A stretch of DNA of 64,000 bases, taken from the NCBI RefSeq assembly GCF_014137995.1, contig NZ_JACGWV010000003.1:372001-436000 (forward strand). Reading direction: 5' to 3'. Shown here piece by piece: positions 7,500-16,085 of this stretch. Each line of letters starts with the position of its first letter. Within the stretch, counting starts at the first letter, position 1. The notes below the pieces were generated by a model that ran no database searches, was not told where the DNA came from, and saw only the letters and a program-made list of their open reading frames with translations. This stretch comes from Promicromonospora sukumoe. Lineage in GTDB: Bacteria; Actinomycetota; Actinomycetes; Actinomycetales; Cellulomonadaceae. The position numbers were made by a program, and so were the translations under genes.

Positions 7500-7886
7500 T
7501 CAGGCGACGAACGCCTCGGGCCCGAACCTGCCCCACGCGACGAACCCGGCCAGGACTAGGTACGTCAGGTCCAGCAGCATGAGCCGGTACTCGCCACGGC
7601 TGAGGCGGGTGACGGCGGCGCCCACCATGATCATCGCCAGGCCGAGGGCGGCCAGCGGCACCAGGCCGGTCGCGACCCCGAGCAGGGCGGGCAGCACGAG
7701 GCCGAGCCCGCCCAGCACCTCGAGCACCCCGATGGCCCGGACGGTCCCCGGTCGGAAGTCCTCGACCCACGCCGCGGCGGGCCCGGACGCGAAGATCTTC
7801 TCCTTGCTCAGGACCACCTTCACGCCACCACCCGCGACGTAGGCGAGCGCGAGCAGTCCGGCCACGGTCCACAGGGCGATGTTCAT
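7500..7886 (-). CDS. DoxX family membrane protein
   Basis: This is a 128-aa, four-helix membrane protein with the DoxX layout: TM1 at about 4-22, a KEKIF loop, then TM2-TM4, with the conserved GVLEVLGGLGLVLP segment in the second helix. DoxX-family proteins are linked to thiol and redox stress complexes in actinobacteria, but many copies are uncharacterised. It is convergent with the M24 gene (45 bp gap) and lies 136 bp downstream of the DUF2809 gene on the same strand. Confidence 0.8.
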   Translation of the reverse strand: MNIALWTVAGLLALAYVAGGGVKVVLSKEKIFASGPAAAWVEDFRPGTVRAIGVLEVLGGLGLVLPALLGVATGLVPLAALGLAMIMVGAAVTRLSRGEYRLMLLDLTYLVLAGFVAWGRFGPEAFVA

Positions 7887-8022
7887 CGAGTTCCTCTCAC
7901 AGCGACGGTCGCTGTCGTCCCGCCGACGAGACAGGCGCCCCGTGCGTGACGACGTGCCCGCCCGCGACGACGTGCCCGTGCGTGAGACGGTCCCGCGCGC
8001 AACGGCCCCGTCGTCGTCCGCC

Positions 8023-8460
8023 CTACCGCCGGGCGGACCGCCCGCGGAACTGCCTGCGCGACCGCCCGGCCAGACCGTGCAGGGCCCAGCCCAGCAGCGC
8101 GCCCACCGCGTAGAACGGCAGGTCGGGCGCGTTGAAGGTGGTGCCGAGCACCAGCCGGGCGAGCACGCTGTGCGCGCCCAGCTCCGCGGGGATGCCCGTG
8201 AGCTGGAAGAGCTCGACGCCCACGCTCACCGCGCACGCCACCGCCGCGGCCACCCACCCGCGCGTGCGCGGCGCGACCACCAGCACCAGCCAGAAGATCA
8301 GCAGGGCGTAGAGGGCGTCGCCCGCGTACTTCGCGACGTCGCCGTCGAGCACCGAGCGCACGGACAGGCCCGCGGCCACGGTCAGCACGGCCGCGACGGC
8401 CGGCGCGGCCCGACGGCGGAGCGCGGCCAGGGCGGTCGGGGCGGTCGGGGTGGACTGCAT
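8023..8460 (-). CDS. DUF2809 family membrane protein
   Basis: The 145-aa product has four predicted membrane helices and the family features GDALYALLIFWL, GVELFQLTGIP (conserved Glu within a membrane segment) and LGTTFNAPDL followed by a Tyr-Ala-Val-Gly helix. The ATG at 8460 is used; it is 23 bp from, and divergent to, the deformylase start, so the two promoters must overlap. The biochemical role of DUF2809 is not known to me. Confidence 0.75.
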   Translation of the reverse strand: MQSTPTAPTALAALRRRAAPAVAAVLTVAAGLSVRSVLDGDVAKYAGDALYALLIFWLVLVVAPRTRGWVAAAVACAVSVGVELFQLTGIPAELGAHSVLARLVLGTTFNAPDLPFYAVGALLGWALHGLAGRSRRQFRGRSARR

Positions 8461-8483
8461 GCGGCGAAGGTACCCTCTCTGCC

Positions 8484-9173
8484 ATGGCATGGACCCGCCC
8501 CCGACGACGCAAACCCGTCACGTACCTGCTCGGTGAGCCGGTCGAGGAGTACCCCGCGACCGCCCCGGAGGTGGACCGCGGTCACGTGCTGCGCATCACC
8601 GAGATCGGCGAGCCGGTGCTGCACAACCCCGCGCGGACCGTCGAGGAGTTCTCCACCCCGGAGCTGGCCCGGCTGGTCGACGACCTGTTCGCCACGATGG
8701 AGTCGGCCCAGGGCGTGGGCCTCGCGGCGCCCCAGGTGGGGGTGGACCTGCGGGTCTTCGTGTACGACCTCACGGACTCCTCCGGTGACCGGCACGTCGG
8801 CCACGTGGTGAACCCGGTGCTGACCCAGGACCTGGAGGCCGAGCCCGAGACCGAGGAGGAGGGCTGCCTCTCCGTGCCCGGCGCCTATGAGCCGCTGGAG
8901 CGGCCCGGCGCGGCCACGGTGCGGGGCGTGGACCAGCACGGCGCCCCGGTGCAGCTCTCGGGCACCGGGTACCTCGCGCGCTGCTTCATCCACGAGTCGC
9001 AGCACCTCGACGGCACCCTGTACTGGGACCACCTCAGCCCCGAGCTGCAGGCGGACGCGCTGGAGCAGCGCGACGAGGAGCGGCCGCACATCGTCGCGGA
9101 GCGCCGCGAGATCGCGATCGAGCTGGACAAGACCCCGCCGGACTACCCCGAGAAGCCGGCCGGCGGTCGCTGA
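8484..9173 (+). CDS. def: Peptide deformylase
   Basis: The 229-aa enzyme removes the formyl group from initiator methionine of new proteins. Its three motifs are GVGLAAPQVG (residues 77-86), EEGCLS (metal ligand C128) and HESQH (H170, E171, H174). The Ser-Gln pair in the HExxH motif differs from the commoner HEYDH/HEFDH form, but the ligands are intact. There are N- and C-terminal extensions of about 35 residues compared with the minimal enzyme. It is monocistronic, convergent with a small hydrolase, with a long palindrome between the two stops. Confidence 0.92.
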   Translation: MAWTRPRRRKPVTYLLGEPVEEYPATAPEVDRGHVLRITEIGEPVLHNPARTVEEFSTPELARLVDDLFATMESAQGVGLAAPQVGVDLRVFVYDLTDSSGDRHVGHVVNPVLTQDLEAEPETEEEGCLSVPGAYEPLERPGAATVRGVDQHGAPVQLSGTGYLARCFIHESQHLDGTLYWDHLSPELQADALEQRDEERPHIVAERREIAIELDKTPPDYPEKPAGGR

Positions 9174-9187
9174 ACCCGCCCCCTCGC

Positions 9188-9235
9188 ACGTGTCAGACCC
9201 TCAGGTCCCCCGGGTGACCTGAGGGTCTGACACGT
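9188..9235. terminator. 20-bp perfect palindrome shared by two convergent genes
   Basis: ACGTGTCAGACCCTCAGGTC at 9188-9207 pairs perfectly with 9216-9235 across an 8-base loop. It lies 15 bp after the deformylase stop. It overlaps the last codons and stop (9201-9203) of the hydrolase on the other strand, so one arm is translated as DVSDPQV. It probably acts as a bidirectional terminator. Confidence 0.75.
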
Positions 9236-9806
9236 CCTGGATCCACGTCGCCACGGCCTGCGCCACGGCCTTCTCGCGCGCGACGCCGCGCATGTCGTGC
9301 GCGCCGGACAGCGTCACGGTCGTGACCGGCCCGGGGATCGCGGCGACGTGCTCCGCGAACTCGTCGGGCGTGCCGAACGGGTCCTTGTCGCCGGACACGA
9401 ACAGGGTGGGCACCTCGATCTGCCCGAAGTGCTCGACCCGGAGCTTCTCCGGCCGCCCCGGCGGGTGCAGCGGGTAGCTGAGCAGCACCAGCCCGGCGGC
9501 GGGCAGCCCCTCGGCGACCGCCATCGAGCACATCCGCCCGCCGTACGACCGCCCGCCGAGCAGCAGCCGGTCCGTGCCGACGCCGAGCTCGTCCGCCCAG
9601 GCCGCGGCCTCCGTGCGCAGGTGCCCGACGGCGACCGGTGCCCGGTCCGGCATCCGGCGTCCCTCCAGGCGGTACGGGAAGTCGACGCGCCGGACGGGCA
9701 GCGGCGGGACGGCGTCGGCCAGGGTCTGCTCGACCGTGACGAGGGCCGGGCTCTCGCGGCTCGCGCCCGCTCCGGGGGTCAGCAGGAGGCCTGCGGGAGT
9801 GGTCAC
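9201..9806 (-). CDS. Small alpha/beta hydrolase (KANL3/Tex30-type)
   Basis: The 201-aa protein is a compact alpha/beta hydrolase with a nucleophile elbow GGRSYGG (S87), acid D142 (SGDKDPFG) and H170 (LSGAHDM). It lacks a lid domain. Proteins of this shape are often annotated as dienelactone-hydrolase-like or KANL3/Tex30 family; the substrate is unknown. The last 11 residues are encoded by the palindrome at 9188-9235, so the C-terminus may have been set by that insertion. Confidence 0.75.
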   Translation of the reverse strand: MTTPAGLLLTPGAGASRESPALVTVEQTLADAVPPLPVRRVDFPYRLEGRRMPDRAPVAVGHLRTEAAAWADELGVGTDRLLLGGRSYGGRMCSMAVAEGLPAAGLVLLSYPLHPPGRPEKLRVEHFGQIEVPTLFVSGDKDPFGTPDEFAEHVAAIPGPVTTVTLSGAHDMRGVAREKAVAQAVATWIQDVSDPQVTRGT

Positions 9807-9900
9807 CGCCCCAGTCTGCCCCGGACGGCCCCGGCGGGCGGCGCGAGCCGGCGTCCCCGGTGCTGCGGTCTCAGGTGAGGTGGTCTCGGGCGCTGCGGTC

Positions 9901-10761
9901 TCAGGTGAGGCGGCGCAGCAGCATGAGCGCGCCGCCGACGGTCAGCAGCGTGCCCCCGCCGAGCACCGCGACCCAGCCGAGCGGCGAGATCACGTCGTCC
10001 TCCTCGGCGGTCCGCAGCTGCGCCTGCGCCGTCGACCGCCCCTGGAGGTTCTGCACCACCGCGGCCCCGGCCGACGTGTCCGACGGCGAGGGGGTGGGCG
10101 TGGGGGAAGGCGTGCTCGCGGGCGTCGGGGACGACGTCGGGCTGGGAGCAGCCGTCGGCGTCGGGGTCGGCGTGGGGTCCTGCGCCGGTCGGTCGGGCTC
10201 GGCCGGACCGGCCGGCTGGGCGGGCCCGGCGGGCTCGGCCACGGCGGGCGCGGTCGGCGTCGGGGCCGGTTCCTCGGTCTCCGCGGGGGCGGGCGTCGGC
10301 GTGGGGGTGGACGTCGCGGTCGGCGCCGGGGCCTGCTCGGCGGCGGTGCACATGGTGTTGCCGCCCGACTCGTGCCAGTTGCTGGCGTCCTCCACCTCGA
10401 CCCAGACCACGCAGTAGCCGTCCGGGTACGCCCGCCGGGCCTCCCAGAACGACGTCCAGCCGCTGGACTGCTCGTTCCGGGTCAGGTCGCGGGAGTACGA
10501 GCGGGCGCTCTTCGACGAGAGCGACCGCACCACGTACGTGACCTGGTCGCTCTCGCGGCCTCGCTCGAAGGCCACGCCGTCGGCGCTCACCCAGATGTTG
10601 TCGGCGTAGGCCTCCGCGGCCACGGCGCGCTGCCCGACGGCGGCCGTGCCCACCAGGGCGAGCACCACCAGCAGGAGCAGCGTCAGCAGGAGCCGACGTC
10701 GTACGGGGGCGTGCCGTGCCGTGGGCCGCAGCGCCACGGCGGAGGCAGAAGGGCGGATCAC
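9901..10761 (-). CDS. Secreted Pro/Thr-rich protein with C-terminal membrane anchor
   Basis: The GTG at 10761 gives a 286-aa protein with a signal sequence (RRR followed by a Leu/Val core, cleavage near AVAAEAYA), an extracellular domain of about 100 residues with two Cys (GYCVVW, NTMCTA), a long low-complexity PTPTP/PAPA linker (about residues 150-240) and a C-terminal helix (WVAVLGGGTLLTVGGALML) ending in RRLT. That is the shape of a sortase-type or membrane-anchored surface protein, but no LPxTG is visible. It follows the 206-aa gene by 34 bp and is probably its operon partner. The function is unknown. Confidence 0.65.
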   Translation of the reverse strand: MIRPSASAVALRPTARHAPVRRRLLLTLLLLVVLALVGTAAVGQRAVAAEAYADNIWVSADGVAFERGRESDQVTYVVRSLSSKSARSYSRDLTRNEQSSGWTSFWEARRAYPDGYCVVWVEVEDASNWHESGGNTMCTAAEQAPAPTATSTPTPTPAPAETEEPAPTPTAPAVAEPAGPAQPAGPAEPDRPAQDPTPTPTPTAAPSPTSSPTPASTPSPTPTPSPSDTSAGAAVVQNLQGRSTAQAQLRTAEEDDVISPLGWVAVLGGGTLLTVGGALMLLRRLT

Positions 10762-10795
10762 GGCGGCGATCCTATCGCCGTGGCCGCGCCGCGGT

Positions 10796-11416
10796 TCAGA
10801 ACCGTGGCCCTTCCTCGCCGTGGAGCAGGTTGCGGATGGGCCGCGTGATGACGTCGATCCGGTCCACCAGGTCGACGGGGCCCGTGACCACCAGGCCACG
10901 GTCGGCGGCCGGCGAGTAGACGGCGGTCACGTTGCGCACGGTGACCCGCATGCAGCGCTTGGCCGTGCCGTCGACGTGGAACTGGCGGCTCTCGCACGGG
11001 ACGTCGTCGACCTCGGCGACGATCGCGCGCATCGCGCTGCGGTAGTCCTGGTACGACTCGGCGAGCTCGGTCACGTCGGCCACCTCGGGCGAGGCGCCCG
11101 GGTCGACGTCGGCGTGCAGCGGCGCGACGAGGGCCCCGCTGCACGCGGCACGGACGATGTCCTCGATCTGCGCGGGCGTGGCCGGGACGCGGAGGGTCTC
11201 GACCTCCACGGTCTCGCCGGCGAACGTCCGATAGGAGCGCAGGAAGCGCTCCTCCGTGGGGTCCGTGCTGTCGGACACCCCGGTGACCTCTTCCTCGACG
11301 AGATCGAGCCCCCAGGTCAACGGGTCGTCCACCTCGCCGACGACACCGGAGAAGCGCGCGAAGCGCGCGACGATCTGTTCCCAGGACTCGGGGGTCGGGC
11401 TCGGTTCGTCCGCCAT
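10796..11416 (-). CDS. Hypothetical 206-aa protein
   Basis: The start is taken at the ATG at 11416 (MADEPSP). The protein is acidic and soluble, with no signal peptide or membrane helix. It has two Cys pairs in the region CSGALVAPL and DVPCESRQF...AKRCMRV. The order resembles a beta-rich domain that could bind a ligand or a surface partner. It is the first gene of a two-gene unit with the secreted Pro/Thr-rich protein. I do not recognise the family. Confidence 0.6.
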   Translation of the reverse strand: MADEPSPTPESWEQIVARFARFSGVVGEVDDPLTWGLDLVEEEVTGVSDSTDPTEERFLRSYRTFAGETVEVETLRVPATPAQIEDIVRAACSGALVAPLHADVDPGASPEVADVTELAESYQDYRSAMRAIVAEVDDVPCESRQFHVDGTAKRCMRVTVRNVTAVYSPAADRGLVVTGPVDLVDRIDVITRPIRNLLHGEEGPRF

Positions 11417-11712
11417 GTGGCCTCCCGGCGCGGGTGCGGGTCTGAGAACGAGACTGCCGGGTGCGCGGGGAGGCGTCAACGACCTTCGCCGGAATCAGCC
11501 CGGAATCAGCCCGGACTCGCCGTCGTTGCCGCTCACCCGGGCGTGTCGCCGCGCGCCGGGTCGGACTTTGCCGTTCGCGGGTGGTCCATCGTCACGCCCC
11601 TGGCGAACATGGGCATCAACCGGTACATGGGCGCGTTGGGAGCGCATAGAGTCATTGCGGTCAGGCCTGGTACCGCCGGTGCAGGTGTACGCCGCTCGTG
11701 AGGGAGCAGCAC

Positions 11713-14274
11713 ATGTTCGAGAGATTTACGGATCGCGCCCGTCGGGTCGTCGTCCTCGCCCAGGAAGAGGCGCGGATGCTGAACCACAACTACATCGGCA
11801 CGGAGCACATCCTGCTCGGCCTCATCCACGAGGGTGAGGGCGTAGCCGCCAAGGCGCTGGAGTCGCTCGGGATCTCGCTCGACGGCGTCCGCACCCAGGT
11901 CACCGAGATCATCGGTGAGGGGCAGCAGGCGCCGAGCGGGCACATCCCGTTCACGCCCCGCGCCAAGAAGGTCCTTGAGCTGTCGCTCCGCGAGGCGCTG
12001 CAGCTCGGCCACAACTACATCGGCACGGAGCACATCCTGCTCGGTCTCATCCGCGAGGGTGAGGGCGTGGCAGCACAGGTGCTCACCAAGATGGGTGCCG
12101 ACCTGAACAAGGTGCGCCAGCAGGTCATCCAGCTGCTGAGCGGCTACCAGGGCAAGGAGCCTGTCTCCGCCGGTGGCCCTCAGGAAGGTCAGCCCGCGGG
12201 CTCGGCCGTGCTCGACCAGTTCGGCCGCAACCTCACCCAGGCCGCGCGCGAGGGCAAGCTCGACCCGGTCATCGGGCGCACGCAGGAGATCGAGCGGGTC
12301 ATGCAGGTGCTGTCCCGCCGCACCAAGAACAACCCGGTGCTGATCGGTGAGCCCGGCGTCGGCAAGACGGCCGTCGTCGAGGGCCTCGCACAGGACATCG
12401 TCAAGGGCGACGTCCCCGAGACGCTCAAGGACAAGCAGCTCTACACGCTGGACCTGGGCGCCCTCGTGGCCGGCTCGCGCTACCGCGGTGACTTCGAGGA
12501 GCGCCTCAAGAAGGTGCTCAAGGAGATCCGCACGCGCGGCGACATCATCCTGTTCATCGACGAGATCCACACCCTGGTGGGTGCGGGTGCCGCCGAGGGC
12601 GCGATCGACGCCGCCTCCATCCTGAAGCCCATGCTGGCTCGCGGTGAGCTGCAGACGATCGGTGCCACCACCCTCGACGAGTACCGCAAGTACGTCGAGA
12701 AGGACCCGGCCCTGGAGCGTCGCTTCCAGCCGATCCAGGTGTCGGAGCCGTCGCTCGAGCACGCCATCGAGATCCTCAAGGGTCTGCGCGACCGCTACGA
12801 GGCGCACCACCGCGTGTCCATCACGGACTCCGCGCTGGTCTCCGCGGCCACGCTCGCGGACCGGTACATCAACGACCGGTTCCTCCCGGACAAGGCGATC
12901 GACCTGATCGACGAGGCCGGGGCCCGCCTCCGCATCCGTCGCATGACGGCGCCGCCCGAGCTCAAGGAGCTCGACGAGTCCATCGCCGAGGCGCGCCGCG
13001 AGAAGGAGTCGGCGATCGACGAGCAGGACTTCGAGAAGGCCGCCGGGCTGCGTGACAAGGAGAAGCAGCTCACGCAGGTCCGCGCGGACAAGGAGAAGGC
13101 CTGGAAGTCGGGTGACCTGGACACGGTCGCGGAGGTCGACGACGAGCTGATCGCCGAGGTCCTCGCGATGTCCACGGGCATCCCGGTCGTCAAGCTCACC
13201 GAGGAGGAGTCCAGCCGGCTGCTCCACATGGAGGACGAGCTGCACAAGCGGGTCGTCGGCCAGGAGACCGCCATCAAGGCCCTGTCGCAGGCCATCCGCC
13301 GTACGCGGGCCGGCCTCAAGGACCCGAAGCGTCCCGGTGGCTCGTTCATCTTCGCCGGCCCCACGGGTGTCGGTAAGACCGAGCTCGCCAAGGCGCTCGC
13401 CGAGTTCTTGTTCGGTGACGAGGACGCGCTCATCCAGCTCGACATGTCCGAGTTCTCGGAGAAGCACACGGTCTCGCGACTGTTCGGCTCCCCGCCCGGA
13501 TACGTCGGCTACGACGAGGGTGGCCAGCTCACCGAGAAGGTGCGGCGCAAGCCGTTCTCCGTGGTCCTGTTCGACGAGGTGGAGAAGGCGCACGCCGACA
13601 TCTTCAACTCGCTGCTGCAGGTGCTCGAGGACGGTCGCCTCACGGACTCGCAGGGTCGCGTGGTCGACTTCAAGAACACCGTGATCATCATGACCACCAA
13701 CCTGGGCACGCGGGACATCGCCAAGGGCGTCCAGACCGGCTTCAACGCCGGCGGCGACCTGGTGACCTCCTACGAGCGCATGAAGGCCAAGGTCAACGAG
13801 GAGCTCAAGCAGCACTTCCGGCCCGAGTTCCTCAACCGCGTCGACGACGTGGTCGTGTTCCCGCAGCTCTCGCAGGACGAGATCATCGAGATCGTCGACC
13901 TGGAGATCGCGAAGCTCGACCGTCGCCTGCGCGACCGGGACATGGGCATCGAGCTGACCCCCGCCGCCAAGCGTCTGCTGGCGGAGAAGGGTTACGACCC
14001 GGTGCTCGGCGCCCGTCCGCTCAAGCGGGCGATCCAGCGGGAGATCGAGGACACGCTGTCCGAGAAGATCCTGTTCGGCGACCTCACGGCTGGTCAGCTG
14101 GTGATCGTCGACGGCGAGGGCGAGGGCATCCTCGGCGAGTTCACGTTCCGTGGTACGGAGCGCGACGAGCGTCGTCGTCCGACCCCGGCCGAGCCCCAGT
14201 CGGTGCCCGCGGGCGCCGGACTGGTGCCGCGCGACCTGCCGCCGTCGGGCCAGATGGCGGCCGGCGGGGCGTGA
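11713..14274 (+). CDS. clpC: ATP-dependent Clp protease ATPase subunit ClpC
   Basis: This 853-aa AAA+ unfoldase feeds proteins into ClpP. Two Clp-N repeats cover residues 1-75 and 76-145 (each with a HNYIGTEH motif), the first Walker A is GEPGVGKT (212-219), a UVR-type coiled insert lies near 430-460 ([17 protein letters not shown]), and the second Walker A GPTGVGKT lies near 550, with [11 protein letters not shown] and a C-terminal D2-small domain. The ATG at 11713 has GGGAG seven bases upstream. Length and order match actinobacterial ClpC. I could not identify a clear ClgR operator in the 296-bp upstream gap. Confidence 0.97.
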   Translation: MFERFTDRARRVVVLAQEEARMLNHNYIGTEHILLGLIHEGEGVAAKALESLGISLDGVRTQVTEIIGEGQQAPSGHIPFTPRAKKVLELSLREALQLGHNYIGTEHILLGLIREGEGVAAQVLTKMGADLNKVRQQVIQLLSGYQGKEPVSAGGPQEGQPAGSAVLDQFGRNLTQAAREGKLDPVIGRTQEIERVMQVLSRRTKNNPVLIGEPGVGKTAVVEGLAQDIVKGDVPETLKDKQLYTLDLGALVAGSRYRGDFEERLKKVLKEIRTRGDIILFIDEIHTLVGAGAAEGAIDAASILKPMLARGELQTIGATTLDEYRKYVEKDPALERRFQPIQVSEPSLEHAIEILKGLRDRYEAHHRVSITDSALVSAATLADRYINDRFLPDKAIDLIDEAGARLRIRRMTAPPELKELDESIAEARREKESAIDEQDFEKAAGLRDKEKQLTQVRADKEKAWKSGDLDTVAEVDDELIAEVLAMSTGIPVVKLTEEESSRLLHMEDELHKRVVGQETAIKALSQAIRRTRAGLKDPKRPGGSFIFAGPTGVGKTELAKALAEFLFGDEDALIQLDMSEFSEKHTVSRLFGSPPGYVGYDEGGQLTEKVRRKPFSVVLFDEVEKAHADIFNSLLQVLEDGRLTDSQGRVVDFKNTVIIMTTNLGTRDIAKGVQTGFNAGGDLVTSYERMKAKVNEELKQHFRPEFLNRVDDVVVFPQLSQDEIIEIVDLEIAKLDRRLRDRDMGIELTPAAKRLLAEKGYDPVLGARPLKRAIQREIEDTLSEKILFGDLTAGQLVIVDGEGEGILGEFTFRGTERDERRRPTPAEPQSVPAGAGLVPRDLPPSGQMAAGGA

Positions 14275-14301
14275 TCGCCCGGTAGGACCCGGTCCTGACA
14301 C

Positions 14302-14340
14302 AAGGCCCGGCCACCCCGCAGGGGGTGGCCGGGCCTTCGT
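14302..14340 (+). terminator. clpC terminator
   Basis: A perfect 16-bp stem (14302-14317 with 14322-14337, arm AAGGCCCGGCCACCCC) with a 4-base loop stands 28 bp after the clpC stop. It has the usual GC-rich actinobacterial form without a long T-run. Confidence 0.9.
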
Positions 14341-14383
14341 CATGCCCGGCGCCGGACGGCGCTCAGCGCGGGGCGCGGCCGAA

Positions 14384-14456
14384 GGTGCGCTTCTACCCCG
14401 CGATTGCGCCCGGAATCAGCCCGATTCTGGGCGTAATCGCTGGGTAGAAGCGCACC
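14384..14456. repeat. Long imperfect palindrome between clpC and iclR
   Basis: The arms 14384-14417 and 14423-14456 (34 bases each, starting GGTGCGCTTCTACCC) pair with few mismatches around the loop AGCCC. It lies beyond the clpC terminator, so termination of clpC does not need it. Confidence 0.7.
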
Positions 14457-14496
14457 ACTGTTGCGGCCCGGCTCGCGGGTGCGGCCCGACCAACCT

Positions 14497-14589
14497 CCTG
14501 ACTCGCCATGCCTACGACGCCGAGTCAGGTGGGTGGGCGGACCACGCGACTGACTCGGCGGGGCCGGGAGGGCGGGTCAGGTGGGTGGT
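14497..14589. repeat. Short hairpin and direct repeats downstream of iclR
   Basis: CCTGACTCG at 14497-14505 pairs with CGAGTCAGG at 14521-14529. GTCAGGTGGGTGG occurs twice, at 14524 and 14576. The cluster lies just beyond the 3' end of the IclR gene (stop at 14604) and may end its transcript. Confidence 0.45.
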
Positions 14590-14603
14590 GTTGGCGCCAG
14601 CCG

Positions 14604-15353
14604 TCAGGCGGCCCGCGGCGGGACCGACAAGCCCGCCGGGAGCAGGGGCGGCAGCAGCTCCCGCAGCGCGCCGACCCGCTCCGCCCGGGCCGCGCCCCGC
14701 AGCCGCTCGACCGGCGCCGTGATGCTGACCGCCGCGACGCCGCGGCCGGCCCGCAGCAGCGGGATCGCGACGCAGGCGATGCCGCGCTCGTTCTCCTCGG
14801 TCTCGCCCGCGACGCCGCTCCGCCGGGCCTCGGCCAGCACGTCGCGCAGGTGCGCCGACCCCGTGTCCGAGCCGGCCAGCCGGTCCAGCGCCGTGTCGTC
14901 GAGGTCCTGCACCGACAGCAGCGCCCGGCCCAGGGCGGTCGTCGCGGCGGGGCGCCGTCGTCCGACCGCGGACCACACGCGGACCGCGCGCTGCGGCTCG
15001 ACCTTGTCCAGGTAGACCACCTCGCGGCCGGCGAGCACGCCGAGGTGCACCAGCTCGTCGACCTCGGCGCTCAGCGCGGTCAGGGCCGGGTGCAGCAGCG
15101 CGGGGAGGTTCTCCTCGGCCAGGTACGAGCTGCCCAGTGCCAGGGCGGAGGGGCCGAGGCGGTAGGCGCCGTCCGCCGTCTGCTCGGCGTACCCGCGGTG
15201 CCGCAGCGCGGCGAGCGTGCGGTGCAGCGTGGGCTTGCTGACGCCGACCGCCTGGGCCAGCGCCGCCAGCGGCGCGCCCGCGGCGCCGAAGCCCGCGAGG
15301 GTGTCGAGGGCCAGCAGCGCCTTGTCGACGCTGCCGAGCGGGCTGGCATCCAT
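14604..15353 (-). CDS. IclR family transcriptional regulator (KDG/uronate type)
   Basis: The 249-aa protein has an N-terminal winged HTH (residues about 10-65, with LAQAVGVSKPTLHRTLAALRH) and a C-terminal IclR effector domain (ERGIACVAIPLLRAGRGVAAVSI). It is divergent from KDPG aldolase and KDG kinase, across a 69-bp gap with a good dyad at 15376-15413. A KdgR-like role, sensing 2-keto-3-deoxygluconate or a related acid, is inferred from that context. Confidence 0.85.
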   Translation of the reverse strand: MDASPLGSVDKALLALDTLAGFGAAGAPLAALAQAVGVSKPTLHRTLAALRHRGYAEQTADGAYRLGPSALALGSSYLAEENLPALLHPALTALSAEVDELVHLGVLAGREVVYLDKVEPQRAVRVWSAVGRRRPAATTALGRALLSVQDLDDTALDRLAGSDTGSAHLRDVLAEARRSGVAGETEENERGIACVAIPLLRAGRGVAAVSITAPVERLRGAARAERVGALRELLPPLLPAGLSVPPRAA

Positions 15354-15375
15354 GGGGCTCCCTCACGTAGCATGC

Positions 15376-15413
15376 GTTTCGCAGTGAACAACAGGCGTTC
15401 ACCATAGCGAAAC
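15376..15413. promoter_or_regulatory. Two-part dyad operator between iclR and eda
   Basis: GTTTCGC (15376-15382) and GTGAAC (15384-15389) are mirrored by GTTCAC (15397-15402) and GCGAAAC (15407-15413). The outer half-sites GTTTCGC/GCGAAAC are of the kind bound by IclR proteins. The position between divergent genes suits joint control of both. Confidence 0.65.
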
Positions 15414-15422
15414 GGAGCACGC

Positions 15423-16085
15423 ATGTCATCCCCCGACACCCCGGTCCTCGACGCGCTGGCCGCGCACCGGCTCGTGCCGGTCGTCGTGGTCGACGGCGCC
15501 GACGAGGGCGCCCGGCTCGCCGACGCGCTCGTCGCGGGCGGGCTGCCCGTCGCCGAGATCACGCTGCGGCTCGCCGGCGGCCTCGACGCCATCCGCGCGG
15601 TCGCCAAGAACCAGCCCGACGTCGTGATCGGCGCCGGCACCGTCACCACGGTCGCCCAGGTCGACGACGTCGTCGACGCCGGCGCGCGCTACATCGTGTC
15701 CCCGGGGCTGTCGGCCGCCGTCGTGCGCCGCGCGCAGGAGCACGGCATCCCCGTGCTGCCCGGCGTCGCCACGCCGTCCGAGATCATGGCGGCGCTCGAC
15801 CTGGGCGTCGACGTCGTCAAGCTGTTCCCCGCGTCCGTCGTGGGCGGGCCCGCCGCGATCAAGGCGTTCTCCGCGCCGTTCCCGGGCCTGCGGTTCGTGC
15901 CGACCGGCGGCGTCAGCGCCGCCAACCTCGGCGACTACCTCGGCCTGGACCCGGTCCTCGCCGTCGGCGGCTCCTGGATGGTGGACCGCAAGCTCGTCAC
16001 GGCGGGGGACTGGGACGAGATCACCCGCCGCACCCGTGATGCCGTCGCGCTCGCCGCCCAGATCGACCAGGAGAAGAACCGATGA
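15423..16085 (+). CDS. eda: 2-keto-3-deoxy-6-phosphogluconate aldolase
   Basis: This is a 220-aa class I aldolase of the Eda/KHG-KDPG family. The Schiff-base Lys is K133 in VVKLFPAS, the general acid/base Glu is E45 in AEITLRL, and the phosphate loop is PTGGVSAANL. It splits KDPG to pyruvate and glyceraldehyde 3-phosphate, the last step of the hexuronate route. The ATG follows the IclR dyad by 9 bp. The 3' end overlaps kdgK by 4 bases, giving translational coupling. Confidence 0.92.
   Translation: MSSPDTPVLDALAAHRLVPVVVVDGADEGARLADALVAGGLPVAEITLRLAGGLDAIRAVAKNQPDVVIGAGTVTTVAQVDDVVDAGARYIVSPGLSAAVVRRAQEHGIPVLPGVATPSEIMAALDLGVDVVKLFPASVVGGPAAIKAFSAPFPGLRFVPTGGVSAANLGDYLGLDPVLAVGGSWMVDRKLVTAGDWDEITRRTRDAVALAAQIDQEKNR

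Noticed and set aside
7883..8521. 212-codon Arg-rich frame over DoxX/DUF2809
   Set aside because: It overlaps the DUF2809 gene in another phase and has no family features.
11533..14343. 936-codon open frame antisense to clpC
   Set aside because: It mirrors clpC codon by codon and has no motif, ribosome site or plausible composition. It is a product of high-GC third positions.
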